Shown here one piece after another: positions 9,933 through 18,776 of a DNA stretch of 64,000 nt (the stretch's first letter is position 1; every line of letters begins with the position of its first letter). The notes under the pieces are model-generated. The model was given only the letters and a program-made list of their open reading frames with translations. It had not been told where the DNA came from and ran no database searches. The position numbers and the translations under genes are program-made. This DNA is from JBFWNG01 sp050251195 (GTDB taxonomy: Bacteria > Bdellovibrionota_B > Oligoflexia > Oligoflexales > Oligoflexaceae): NCBI GenBank assembly GCA_050251195.1, contig JBFWNG010000001.1, positions 124,001 through 188,000 on the forward strand. The letters run 5' to 3'.

Positions 9933-10286
9933 TTAGCGACAAGACGGATGATCGCGCATGATTTCCAAACAACTTGTGTAGGAACCTAAGGTCATCACGT
10001 ACTCCCCGTTCGCATAAAGCTTTAAATTACCGCTACTACATGTACAAGACCGGAGAATCGGATTATCTGTTTCAATAGTGACGGCGCATGACGGATGATC
10101 TTTAGCTATCCGCAAGCACTCGGTGTATTGTCCCAACGTTTGGACATATTCACCGTGGTTGTATAACTTCAAGCTCCCCCCGCTGCAAGTACATGCGCGA
10201 AATTCCTCTGCTTCTGATGGCGTCGAGGTACCAAAGGAACCAGCAATAAAAAATAGAACCATTACTATTTTAGTAAAGTGAAACAT
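9933..10286 (-). CDS. Small secreted protein with two Cys-rich repeats
   Basis: 117 residues, preceded by a strong AGGAGG seven bases before ATG. Residues 1-26 are a signal peptide (hydrophobic IVMVLFFIAG, probable cleavage after SEA). The mature part is two copies of a roughly 36-residue unit: CTCSGGSLKLY..GEYVQTLG, then Y-T-x-C-L, then DHPSC. Each unit has four cysteines, so paired disulfides in an oxidising compartment are likely. I do not recognise the family. It lies between the two copies of the 114-bp dispersed repeat, together with the next small secreted gene, both on the minus strand. Confidence 0.85.
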   Translation of the reverse strand: MFHFTKIVMVLFFIAGSFGTSTPSEAEEFRACTCSGGSLKLYNHGEYVQTLGQYTECLRIAKDHPSCAVTIETDNPILRSCTCSSGNLKLYANGEYVMTLGSYTSCLEIMRDHPSCR

Positions 10287-10390
10287 TTATCCTCCTTGTT
10301 AGGTTGGCCCACATATATGCGGGGATCTACGGGTCGAGTGGGACCTGGCAGTCCCACCTTCACTAGCGCCTTTAGCGAATCGCCCGATTG

Positions 10391-10636
10391 TTATTGTCGG
10401 CACTGGGAAACAAGTGCACTAATTCGGGCGCTAAGTGCATCCAAGGAATCATAAAGACTGTCGCAAGTCGCTTTGTGTGCTTCATAATCCTCAGAAGCAT
10501 CGCAAAGCTCTGCAACGGCACTTTCCTTTGCGGCAAGGGTAGCTGATAGACTAGCGATTTGATCTTGGCAATCTGCAAAAGCCGAAGTTGCAAAGATTGC
10601 TGGAACGATAAAAGCGATTTTTTGAGTTTTTTTCAT
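10391..10636 (-). CDS. Small periplasmic helical protein
   Basis: 81 residues from the ATG at 10634-10636, which is preceded by AAGGAGAAAGAA; an in-frame ATG further upstream (10711) lacks such a site and would add a non-signal N-terminus. Residues 1-21 (MKKTQKIAFIVPAIFATSAFA) are a signal peptide cleaved before DCQDQ. The mature part is alpha-helical with heptad-like Ala/Leu spacing and four cysteines. Function is unknown. Confidence 0.75.
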   Translation of the reverse strand: MKKTQKIAFIVPAIFATSAFADCQDQIASLSATLAAKESAVAELCDASEDYEAHKATCDSLYDSLDALSARISALVSQCRQ

Positions 10637-11027
10637 TTCTTTCTCCTTTTGTGAAAATAGGCCAGGTTGTCCTAGATGCTTATAAATTAAGCACCTGCCG
10701 ATTTCAATCATAAGATCTATTATATTTTCTTTGAGGAAATATTATAATTTTTTATATAACGCGTTAAAACTTTATCGCGTGTATATAAATGTGAGGTGAT
10801 TGCAGGAAGTTAAATTTTTGCCTACTCGCAGTAGGGGCAGTCCCCCCAGCGGCGGCACCATTCACAAGCTCCGCTCCCATTGGCCTGTTCCCAATGTTAA
10901 ACGTATATCACGCTTAACGCCTCGTCATTCATAGTGGGAAAGGACTTAAACCGACGTAGGGGACGGTCACTTGATTGCGTAGCATAGCGCCAGGAAAACG
11001 GCCGACAGATCGCTTTGGGCTCTGCCT
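10637..11027. repeat. AT-rich spacer followed by dispersed repeat copy 2
   Basis: 10640-10820 is AT-rich (TTTTATATAACGCG and similar), a likely promoter region for the small gene at 10636. 10840-10953 is the second copy of the 114-bp repeat seen at 9509-9622, flanked by GTAGGGG before it and GTAGGGGACGGTCACTTGATTG after it. No gene seen. Confidence 0.7.
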
Positions 11028-11591
11028 TCAGATGCAGGTTTCGTATTCAAATACTTCATTATCCAAACGACGTCCCACACAAGTAACGCTTTTACCTGCA
11101 AGGTGCTTAGACTCTTCCAATTCAAAGGGACTTTCGTCATGAGTACGGATCTGAATTTTTTTACCGTTGCCGTCGTTCAAGATAACCACGTCTGAGCCTG
11201 ACTCAGACATCCCGTCATCGATCTTTTCGAGGGTGATCTTACCCGTGACGCTTTCCATGCCGTCCGGAAGAGGGGCGATCACTTGACATAAATTGTACAA
11301 AAATTCGTCGGATTGAAAATTGCCTACGCAGATAACGGTACTGCCGACAAAGGACTTAGACTCGGGTAGATCGAATGGAGGCTCTTCAGGGTCGCGGATA
11401 AAAATTTCTTTGCCCTGAGCGTCAGTCAGGATAACCTTTTCCGAACCGGATTCCGAGAGCCCGTCCTGAACGATTTTCAGACTTACCTTGCCACTTAACT
11501 TGGAGGTTTCAGATTCATTTTTTACTGACGAAGTCTGATGCATACATGCGGTTAAACCGAGGAAAAACAAGATGCCAACTATCAAGTTCAT
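11028..11591 (-). CDS. Lipoprotein with two internal ~75-residue repeats
   Basis: 187 residues. Start is the ATG at 11589-11591, with AAGGAG six bases upstream, not the earlier GTG-like start. Lipobox LTAC gives a lipid-anchored Cys followed by Met, unlike the Cys-Lys set nearby. The mature part is a duplication: each half reads G-K-(V/I)-(S/T)-L-(K/E), then DG(L/M)SESGS, then VIL.D..GK.I.IR, then P-F-(D/E)-L-x-E-S-K, then a Val-x-Cys-Val-Gly, ending in a Cys-containing tail. One disulfide per half is plausible. An OB-like beta barrel is possible from the alternating pattern, but I recognise no family. Confidence 0.8.
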   Translation of the reverse strand: MNLIVGILFFLGLTACMHQTSSVKNESETSKLSGKVSLKIVQDGLSESGSEKVILTDAQGKEIFIRDPEEPPFDLPESKSFVGSTVICVGNFQSDEFLYNLCQVIAPLPDGMESVTGKITLEKIDDGMSESGSDVVILNDGNGKKIQIRTHDESPFELEESKHLAGKSVTCVGRRLDNEVFEYETCI

Positions 11592-12038
11592 GAATTCTCC
11601 TTTGAATTTACAGACCAAAGTCTAACGAAATTGTTTTGTACTAAGGGGAAAGTCTCTAATATGAATTATACATAGAAATGTTTTCCCTTGAAATTGTTTG
11701 TTTCGCCAAATGTTGATAAAATGCTTTTAAACCTACCAAACCTCACCAATGAGGGGCCATCCAGAGAAATTTGAGCATAAGTAAGAGTCAGTCACTTGAC
11801 CGTCTCCGCCCCGATTGACCCGATGACTTGGAAGTTCATGCTCTTTCAAAACGGTCACGAGCGCGATGGTCTAAATTTCAAATTTATAAATCGCATTTTC
11901 ATAGGATGAAAGTCACAAGAAGTCACTTCGCCTTTCAATAAATTGCGGTCAAAGTAGGCCCCAACTTCTATTGAGGCCTATGATGCTTAATGTGTTACAT
12001 GAAACTGTGGGGCGAACTCGATCGGGCAAGTTTATTTT
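11592..12038. other. Gene-free spacer with one REP-like fragment
   Basis: About 450 bp without a convincing gene. At 11786-11812 a GAGTCAGTCACTTGAC fragment matches the REP-like core at 9.4 kb. Otherwise nothing clear. Confidence 0.5.
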
Positions 12039-12329
12039 ATGCGCGTTGAGAGCAAAGGAGGTACCCGTCGTGGTCAGTCACCTAACAAACGCCAAAAATA
12101 CACAGCCGATGATATGCTAGACGCGTATGCCTTATTTAATCATCTTGCCCTTAGAGCTAAGAGAAAAGACAACTCAGTTGCGATATATCAGGAGCATGCC
12201 AACGGGATGTTTGGGGCATTTCCAGAGGGTGATTTCGAGAGCGCTAAAGCTCGAGCAAGGGTTGTTACAGTCTTTGATTTGCAAGGTCTTGCTGTTTCAG
12301 TCGCGAATGTCGAATTTAAGGAACTGTAA
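12039..12329 (+). CDS. Possible small protein, 96 residues
   Basis: An ATG frame of 96 codons whose product is basic at the N-terminus (KGGTRRGQSPNKRQKY) and mixed helical afterwards, ending VEFKEL. No Shine-Dalgarno precedes the ATG. The N-terminal codons run through a GGTCAGTCACCT segment that resembles the REP-like core, so the frame may be partly repeat-derived or a gene remnant. No family recognised. Low confidence. Confidence 0.3.
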   Translation: MRVESKGGTRRGQSPNKRQKYTADDMLDAYALFNHLALRAKRKDNSVAIYQEHANGMFGAFPEGDFESAKARARVVTVFDLQGLAVSVANVEFKEL

Positions 12330-12826
12330 ATGGAGAAATGTGTCGGAATCTGACTCCCGCACATAGGTCAAGGTTGGATCTGTTTGTCCCTTGCCAATCA
12401 TATAGAAACCCGCTGGCGAAAGCGGTGCGTTGATGGAAATGCCCTCAATTCCCCACACTGAAATGACGTGATAACATGGATGCCTTTGACAAAAGTGGAG
12501 GAGTTCTTCGAGCCTTTTTTTTAGAAAGAAACCAATCGCGCGTGATCTTCATGGGGGATTTTTCGGAATTCTGCCCAGGTTCATTAGGTCGGTCTAACAG
12601 ATTTGCTTATTTCTGGAATATGTCCAACAAAAACGGTCTCTTCGCCTCTTCTCCTCCCGGTTGCCACAGCGATTGCTGCGACTTATGTGGTTATAGGTTC
12701 TGCAGGGGGCTTCCAGGTTCAAGATATGATTTGATGTAAGTAGTTATAGCCCCGACCTTTTTTTAGCATTTCTGATATAATTATCATCAAACCATTTCTT
12801 TAGTGTCTGTTATGGGTGAGAAACAT
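12330..12826. other. Gene-free spacer
   Basis: About 500 bp. An 87-codon frame (12476-12739) has no ribosome site and an unprotein-like composition. The last 60 bases are AT-rich (TTTTTTTAGC, TATAATTATC) and probably carry the promoter of the next lipoprotein. Confidence 0.45.
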
Positions 12827-14323
12827 ATGAAGCATCTATGTGCGATTGCGATCTCGTTTTTTGCTTTGTCGAGTTGCAAAGAAAGAACCTCAAAGGTGAA
12901 GGAGTCCGTAGGAGTTTGTACGATTGCAGCCCTCGGCCAACACGTCGATAACCTCTTGATCGCTGCATCAACCAACTGCAACCCGAATCCTGAAACGATG
13001 TTTGTCGCTAATGGATGTTTTAACAGGGGCAGAGCCCTTGTCGGCGAAGTAGATGTGACGAAAGCGCGAAAGGTCGATGTTTGGCAATGTTCGCCTGTTG
13101 AAGGAACAAGCTTTGATCATAAGAACACTGTTTTGTTCTCTCATCCCAATGAATTTATCGCCACTGACCATGCAACCGGAGTTCATAATTTTTACAAATT
13201 GACGGGAGGTACGTACAAATTCATGGGTGATTCCTACTCACGGAATAACCCGTGCAAGGAATGTCATACTTACGGCGAACTGATTATGAAGGAACTCCTC
13301 GATCCTTGGCCAAATTGGGTGCGCCGAATGGATGACCATGTTGTGCCGCTGCTCGGTAACAACGCCGACGGCTCAGCTCGGACTCTCCTTAACGGCGCCA
13401 TCATGGAGACGCTCGTACGAAATTCGTTTCGTGAAGTGATCGGCCAATATTCAAAGAAGGCAAGAAATGCAGATGGAGAATTCAAAGAGATGACGATTCA
13501 GGATATTGTCCGCCCGCTTTTCTGTGAATCCGGGGTCACATTCTTGGACGTCATACCCGACAGTGGAATGGACCTCTCCGATAATCTCTGGCTTCCTCCC
13601 ACGGCTTTAACGCCATCTCCCGAGGAGTCTATGCTTCTTCCTTTCGGAAAATCGCCTAAATTCCCGGGGTCGAGTGTAGAACAAGCTTACGCCGACAAAC
13701 ACGGGCTGGAACAGGAGCGATCTCTGTCACCTGCCCTTACAAAAAATGAGTTCGAAAGCCAATTGATCCAGCAACTAAAGGTGGACGGCGTTCTGAGTAG
13801 AGAACTCATAGTTGCAGCATCAATTCTTGATTTTCCCAATGCTATCTTTTCGAGACGACGCTGCGGCATATTGAAGCACATTCCCGCAACCAAGCTGGAG
13901 ATGGCGCACGATGCGGAGAACATCGATCGAGAGATTCTGAAAAAAATGTCGGAAAGCGGTGATCCGGACGTCAGGGAATTTGTAACCAACCTCCAAGCAG
14001 CTCACGAAAATTTCGAAGAGCTAAAAACTTCCTTTAACGAAAGGTTCAAGGCCTTCGCAAGCAAATGCCGTCTTGAGAATAGTGCCGTTCGGAGAATGGA
14101 AACATTATACCCCTTGTATAGAGCGCGCTTGATCCCTTTCCTACAGAAACAGAAACCCCTAAAGTATTTCCAAAAATTATCGGTAATTGAGCACTTTGCG
14201 TCCGCGAAGAATTCGCCCTCGGCCATTTTTTCTGAAAATCAGAAAATTGTGGATGGTGTTTATGCCCATCAGGAAGGTCTTGGCCTGACGGAAGGGTGTC
14301 AGTTAAATATGGCCATTGAATAG
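12827..14323 (+). CDS. Monohaem cytochrome-like lipoprotein
   Basis: 498 residues from the ATG at 12827, preceded by GGGTGAG; an in-frame ATG 24 bases upstream has no better site. Lipobox LSSC is followed by Lys-Glu-Arg. A single CKECH haem-c motif is at residues 143-147, directly followed by a Tyr-Gly-Glu-Leu and a LLDPWPNW stretch. Helical, Cys-poor C-terminal half (about 250-498). Haem attachment requires export, which the lipoprotein signal provides. The function of the large non-haem part is unknown. Second member of the Cys-Lys lipoprotein set; stands alone, convergent with the ADP-ribosyltransferase-like gene. Confidence 0.8.
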   Translation: MKHLCAIAISFFALSSCKERTSKVKESVGVCTIAALGQHVDNLLIAASTNCNPNPETMFVANGCFNRGRALVGEVDVTKARKVDVWQCSPVEGTSFDHKNTVLFSHPNEFIATDHATGVHNFYKLTGGTYKFMGDSYSRNNPCKECHTYGELIMKELLDPWPNWVRRMDDHVVPLLGNNADGSARTLLNGAIMETLVRNSFREVIGQYSKKARNADGEFKEMTIQDIVRPLFCESGVTFLDVIPDSGMDLSDNLWLPPTALTPSPEESMLLPFGKSPKFPGSSVEQAYADKHGLEQERSLSPALTKNEFESQLIQQLKVDGVLSRELIVAASILDFPNAIFSRRRCGILKHIPATKLEMAHDAENIDREILKKMSESGDPDVREFVTNLQAAHENFEELKTSFNERFKAFASKCRLENSAVRRMETLYPLYRARLIPFLQKQKPLKYFQKLSVIEHFASAKNSPSAIFSENQKIVDGVYAHQEGLGLTEGCQLNMAIE

Positions 14324-14411
14324 GCTAATGCAAAGCTGTAGCCACAGCTTTCGACTTGTGAATGCTGTGAGCCATTGGCGGAGCGCTCAGTGCAGGTACG
14401 TTTGCGGGAAG

Positions 14412-15440
14412 TTACTTGATTATCACCAATTCCGACATTTCGATCATCGTGTAATCTTGCTCCGTCTCTTCATCTTTGCCGTCATAGATTCCGGTTACTC
14501 GAAACCATGTGCCCGGAGCAAACAAAGCTTCTTTCTCGTTTTCATACCGTGAAAACGCGCTGATCTTCGCTGCGGAATGGGACCTTATCAAGAACCGAAC
14601 TGCCTTCTTAAAGCTTCCCTCCTCCTCATAGGATGTACTCAAAAAAGCTCGCTCCTGAATCGGTTCGCGGGAGTTGAACGCGTCAACATAAGGATCCACT
14701 CTTTCCTCGGACAGTTTTGCCCCCCGATATACTAATCCTTCATAGCTTGTTACCTTACGTAATCCCGAAGTGATCGCCGCAATCGTTGGATACCACTCCT
14801 GGAGTAGCTGGGGATCATTGCTCCTCAAGGCCGGGTTCACGTAGTCGAACAAAGCAATCGTATAGGAAGCAATTGCACTGGCCTCTATGATTCCAAGTTT
14901 TGGATAGGGCTTCATAATTTCTTCCATATATGGCCTTGGCTTGACCCTCTCCTCAGCTTGCTTCAAGAGATCGCCCGGAGCCTCAAAATCCAAGGGAAAA
15001 CTTACACCACACTTTGCAGACGGTGCCAGCTTGTTAAAACATAGCCACGGAAGATCTCCCAAAAATCTGAAAAAATTTCCGGTTCCTTCGCCTCTTCTAA
15101 GAGTTTCCAGGACACTCTCGTCTTCAAACGACAAAACAAGGTCGTTGAAAACAGCCAGCGGTCTATTCAACAGATCTGAACGGACCTCCTTCGTTAAGGC
15201 CGCAAAATCATCGCTCACAAGCTTTAGCACTTCACCTTGTTCGTTGGTAAGATCGATGATACAGCTGTTCTTCAAATAAGCGTCCCCAAAGTCCTTGCAC
15301 GAAACGTTCGTAATCTTTCCACTTACACCCCCCACCTGTTCCGCCTGCTTGGTCGCTGAACTCCGATCGGCTCGCCGTTTACAGGCCATTTGAGAGACTT
15401 CGAAAAAACTCCAAATCACGATTACGTTTATAAGTTTCAT
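14412..15440 (-). CDS. ADP-ribosyltransferase-fold lipoprotein 1
   Basis: 342 residues from the ATG at 15440 (GGGGAAAAG upstream; a start 30 bases earlier would bury the signal). Signal peptide ends SQMAC, Cys20, then Lys-Arg-Arg. The C-terminal 120 residues show the R-S-E signature of ADP-ribosyltransferases: Arg239 in LVYRGA, Ser-Thr-Ser at 268-270 in AFLSTSY, and Glu-x-Glu at 302-304 in NEKEALFAPGTWFRV. This class moves ADP-ribose from NAD to a protein residue, and an E-x-E motif usually means arginine as target. The N-terminal ~200 residues are shared with the paralogue at 21505-22548 and begin with a SGKITNVSC segment. The gene lies 34 bp downstream of a serine protease gene on the same strand, possibly one transcript. 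Target and export beyond the membrane are unknown. Confidence 0.78.
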   Translation of the reverse strand: MKLINVIVIWSFFEVSQMACKRRADRSSATKQAEQVGGVSGKITNVSCKDFGDAYLKNSCIIDLTNEQGEVLKLVSDDFAALTKEVRSDLLNRPLAVFNDLVLSFEDESVLETLRRGEGTGNFFRFLGDLPWLCFNKLAPSAKCGVSFPLDFEAPGDLLKQAEERVKPRPYMEEIMKPYPKLGIIEASAIASYTIALFDYVNPALRSNDPQLLQEWYPTIAAITSGLRKVTSYEGLVYRGAKLSEERVDPYVDAFNSREPIQERAFLSTSYEEEGSFKKAVRFLIRSHSAAKISAFSRYENEKEALFAPGTWFRVTGIYDGKDEETEQDYTMIEMSELVIIK

Positions 15441-15474
15441 TTGCTTTTCCCCAGTGATCAGGCTCCCCACATAG

Positions 15475-16551
15475 TTAGACTTTCTGACCTTTGTAGTAGT
15501 ATACGGCTCCCTTGTAAGTGAAACTTCTCTTGCCTATGTTAGTTATATTCTCTGAGCCGCTCGTACAAGTCCCTGATGAACATTCGAAACGTTTAACTTC
15601 AGCCGCGTTTTTCTTAAAACTCTCAACGAATTTGATGAACTTCAACTCGCCAGCCGAAAGATATGAGGGGATAACGTAGATGGTGTCCGCAGCGTCAGGA
15701 GCTGTCTTATAATCACCCGACGGCAGGTAGTCACCCGGGAGGTCTTTCTGATCCTGACTGTCAAGAATCACGATACCTTCGGCTACAAGCTTATCTCGAA
15801 ACTTCGAGACTAAATCGGACACCAGCGCTAGCCATGCCAACGATTTTGTCTTCAAAGCATCATTGGGGGTGTAAACATCGGGCGCATAGGTAAACGGCAA
15901 GCCTATAACAACGTCCGTTCCCTCTTGCAACATGGGGCCGCCACTATTTCCGCCATAAGTCGTGCAATTGTGATTTGCGGAAAGATCATCAAGTGCACCC
16001 ATAAGTGGGCTTGGTAGCGGGCTCTTAACGATCCAGCAATTCTCTGTCACTTGTATCTTCCCGTTGTTGAACTTGTCGGCGGGATAGCCGATCATTTTCA
16101 GTCGGGTGTCCTTAGCTGGAACAAAACCCGCAAGCGTTAGACCGGCGTTCACGTTTTCGTTCGTTCCAGGGGAACTTAAGTTCAGTTCGAAAATCATGAT
16201 ATCCCGTGTGGGCTCTGATGCGATAACTTGCTTACAGGCAAAGGTTCCGCGGCCACTTTCGGAGTGTAGTAAGGGTTTGCTGGCACACCATTCTGCCGCT
16301 TTTACGCCCAGTAGGCAGTGCTGCGCTGACATACCGAAATACTTGCCACTCGTGTTCTTTACCAGGAAGGCCGTGCACAAATCCAACTTAAGGATGTTTA
16401 GTTTCTCATCATCTCGGGGGTCTCGACGCGAAGAGTTTTCGAAGAACTGCTTCGCTTCCGACGCTTCTTCACGCTTGCAGGATATTGCATGAGCAAGGAA
16501 GGTGGACAGGCACACGAATGAAAAAATTTTGAGGCCAGCTTTGGTCGTCAT
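15475..16551 (-). CDS. Trypsin-like serine protease lipoprotein
   Basis: 358 residues. Signal peptide ends HAISC (Cys25) and continues Lys-Arg-Glu-Glu. Chymotrypsin-fold triad is visible: His78 in MSAQHC, Asp117 in TRDIMIF, Ser203 in YGGNSGGP. The C-terminal ~100 residues (TYVIPSYLSAGELKF...) resemble no domain I know. Its ATG overlaps the TAA of the upstream broken protease gene (TAATG), so the two were translationally coupled. The ART-like gene follows after 34 bp. Probably degrades or processes proteins at or outside the envelope. Confidence 0.82.
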   Translation of the reverse strand: MTTKAGLKIFSFVCLSTFLAHAISCKREEASEAKQFFENSSRRDPRDDEKLNILKLDLCTAFLVKNTSGKYFGMSAQHCLLGVKAAEWCASKPLLHSESGRGTFACKQVIASEPTRDIMIFELNLSSPGTNENVNAGLTLAGFVPAKDTRLKMIGYPADKFNNGKIQVTENCWIVKSPLPSPLMGALDDLSANHNCTTYGGNSGGPMLQEGTDVVIGLPFTYAPDVYTPNDALKTKSLAWLALVSDLVSKFRDKLVAEGIVILDSQDQKDLPGDYLPSGDYKTAPDAADTIYVIPSYLSAGELKFIKFVESFKKNAAEVKRFECSSGTCTSGSENITNIGKRSFTYKGAVYYYKGQKV

Positions 16552-17420
16552 TATCTTCCCTCGGTTTTATTCAATGTGAAATTGAACTTTCTTTTGCTAG
16601 AACCGTTGGTCCATTCGAAAGTTTTATAGTCAAAATGCGATATGACGCTCGTTCCCTGGCTTTGCAGCGAACAGCGCGTCAATTTTTCATCACACAGAAG
16701 CCAGTCTTGTCGGCTTTTTTCACAACCAGCGAAATTTATCTCTAATTCCGGAGATTGGTCAAACAAGTCGGCATCAACAACGTAAACTTTGCAAGACTTC
16801 TCAACAACATCTTCATAAGTACCGTAAGGCAAGTTTCGCACTCCGTTAAAAAACGGTGTTTCAATGGGGATATTTATGTCGGCGCCGATTCGGGTAAGGT
16901 ATAGAAAGAAAAGTTTGCTGCGAATTTTACCTAAGTCCACATACACCGAGGTGTTTCCACTCCCACCGGAAGTCACGCCAATTGTTTCATTGGGTACTTC
17001 GCTAGATCCTGCCGGCTTTGATAAGAAGAGGGGTCCGCCGGAGTCCCCTGCGCCAGCCGACGAATCAATGCCTGTCGGATTGTCGGCTTCTTGTTTCATT
17101 GCACCGCTGAACGTGATGAAGCGGTAAATATAGTCATCCGCAGCTGACACGAGAAGTGTGTTGGTTCCCTTCCTAAATACTCCATAACCCTCACCGGTCT
17201 CGTTGTTATTGTTCCCCCATCCAACCAAAGTCACGTCAACCTTTGCACCTGGCTGATGTAATTCTCTAACATCACGAACTTGCGCATAATCAGAAAAAGA
17301 ATGGGGCGGAAAAACAAAAGCTGATAGATCACTGGGAATCCATTCGTCTTCGACATGGCGTCGCTGCTAAGTACAAAGCTCGGATTTTCAAAGTTAGCGT
17401 CTGCCTTAATTTCTGCCAAC
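16551..17420 (-). pseudogene. Broken trypsin-like protease (N-terminus lost, frameshifted)
   Basis: The frame ending at 16551 encodes about 227 residues from a GTG at 17234 that match residues ~155-382 of the intact protease at 25144, including GAGDSGGPLF with the active Ser. Homology continues upstream of that GTG in the same frame (WIPSDLSAFVF, corresponding to the Asp-bearing segment of the paralogue) to a TAG at 17367-17369. The match then moves to another frame (NFENPSFVLSS), which means a frameshift between about 17343 and 17366. The part with the catalytic His is absent. Upstream of about 17420 the sequence is a copy of the dispersed element also found at 18.6 kb. Most likely a decaying duplicate; a sequencing indel could explain the frameshift but not the missing N-terminus. 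Confidence 0.75.
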
Positions 17421-17487
17421 AAAACTGGATTTTCCGGGACCGGTTTTGTGTCGGGAAAGGTCCAGAAGTTATAATCGATTTATTTCA
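17419..17487. repeat. Dispersed element, copy A (partial)
   Basis: AACAAAACTGGATTTTCCGG ... GTTATAATCGATTTATTTC parallels 18622-18690 base for base with similar spacing (about 50 bp between the two blocks). It directly abuts the truncated 5' end of the protease pseudogene. A CAGTCAAGTGACTGACT hairpin follows at 17509-17525. Confidence 0.65.
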
Positions 17488-17568
17488 AAAACAAAGGATT
17501 GAGGACCAGTCAAGTGACTGACTCTAATGGCTTCACTGACTCCAATGGCCTGCCGTCCTCGTAGATCC

Positions 17569-18402
17569 TCACAAAACAGGGGCGTCGCTCCTGATACAGC
17601 CCCGAGTTTGTTCGTCATACCTATAACCATTGGGGTTTTCATCCTTCACGTACCCGACGGGGCATGTGGTCAATTCTTCGGTGCGCAAGACATAATGATT
17701 GTAAAGATGTATTAAGCCAGCAATGTCATCTTCCGTCAGATTAATTTTTTTCAAGCTTTTATTTCCATCAAGGCCGCCGCTCATTACCGAAACAGGTTGG
17801 TGGCCCTTTGCTTTGTCGAAATCACCTTCTATATAGACATCCGCTAGTCCAAATGCATGTCCAAGTTCATGTAGCATGGTGTTCGGAAGAAATTGCTCCA
17901 CCGTTTCACCCAACCCTGGGGGGAGCGAGTCATCCACCTTACTTGCCATGTTTGGATACATAGTGACTAACTTTTTGGATCTGACGTAGTTCGAACGCTC
18001 GTTTCCGCAAACAAATTTGACGTATAAGTGGCGGGGAATGGTTGTTGCGCTTTCGTCAGCAAATTTATTGTAGTTGACAGGTGTCGCTATAATTGGCGAT
18101 TCCAGGTTTACTTTGCCATCTTTTCCTGCCTGCGAAAGTGCATTTAACCATTCGCTGATACGGTCGTTAACAAATTCGTCCGTGATATTCTTTGAATTTG
18201 CACAATCCTTTGGTCCACCATAGTCCCAGACCAAAAACTTGTCGTGAACATAATGAATCAATAGATACTTATCCTCCTCATCTCCGGCAGCAGTAATATA
18301 CTTTACTCCAGATCCCCTATTTTCGCGGGATTTGCACCCTACACAGGTTAGAGCTAGGACGGCAAGTATTCCAAATATATGGGCCTGATTTTTCTTCGTC
18401 AT
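17569..18402 (-). CDS. Snapalysin-like metalloprotease lipoprotein 1
   Basis: 277 residues from the ATG at 18402, with AGGAGC six bases upstream; the longer frame to 18534 has no signal peptide. Signal ends VGC (Cys23), then Lys-Ser-Arg-Glu. Zinc-binding motif HELGHAFGLAD places His178, Glu179, His182 and Asp188, the HExxHxxGxxD arrangement known from snapalysin (M7) and related metzincins, with a Met-turn at VSVMSG (Met207). The C-terminal LIHLYNHYVL..CPVGYV segment recurs in the two paralogues at 20608 and 28443. Expected to be an exported zinc endopeptidase. Two Cys pairs may be disulfides. Confidence 0.82.
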   Translation of the reverse strand: MTKKNQAHIFGILAVLALTCVGCKSRENRGSGVKYITAAGDEEDKYLLIHYVHDKFLVWDYGGPKDCANSKNITDEFVNDRISEWLNALSQAGKDGKVNLESPIIATPVNYNKFADESATTIPRHLYVKFVCGNERSNYVRSKKLVTMYPNMASKVDDSLPPGLGETVEQFLPNTMLHELGHAFGLADVYIEGDFDKAKGHQPVSVMSGGLDGNKSLKKINLTEDDIAGLIHLYNHYVLRTEELTTCPVGYVKDENPNGYRYDEQTRGCIRSDAPVL

Positions 18403-18776
18403 GTCTGCTCCTAGGGATTCTTTAATCCCAAGATAACAACATTTTCGCATATTATGATGACAAAGAAAATAGAATCGAATGCCTGATATTTGCTTGTCTT
18501 TGGCATAGATTCTCCGGAGTTCCTTTGGCAACATGAGTATTTTAATATCATCTACCGAAAATCACTTGTGGAGGCGTTCGTCGCAATGCGCACCAACATT
18601 TTTCCATTTTTGTAATCCCAGAAACAAAAATGGATTCCCCCAGGGCCGATTTTGTGTTCGGGGGCTCCGGTGTCATAATCGATTTATTTCCAAAAGATTT
18701 CCGAGGCTGAGCCAGTGGCCTATGCTATCATGAACAGAGATCGTACGATCTCAGTACTATTCGCACAGGAGCCACA
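18403..18776. repeat. Intergenic region with dispersed element copy B and a palindrome
   Basis: Divergent promoters should lie here. Positions 18601-18633 contain TTTTTGTAATCCCAGAAACAAAAA, an inverted repeat at its ends, followed to 18690 by the body of the dispersed element (shared with 17419-17487). A separate perfect 16-bp palindrome is at 18737-18752. Confidence 0.6.
18737..18752. promoter_or_regulatory. Perfect 16-bp palindrome, likely operator
   Basis: GAGATCGTACGATCTC is fully self-complementary and ends 24 bases before the GTG start at 18777, next to TACTAT (18756-18761), a possible -10 box. Position and symmetry suggest a dimeric repressor site for the haem lipoprotein gene. The regulator is not identified. 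Confidence 0.5.

Noticed and set aside
12476..12739. 87-codon frame
   Set aside because: No ribosome site, no signal and irregular composition.
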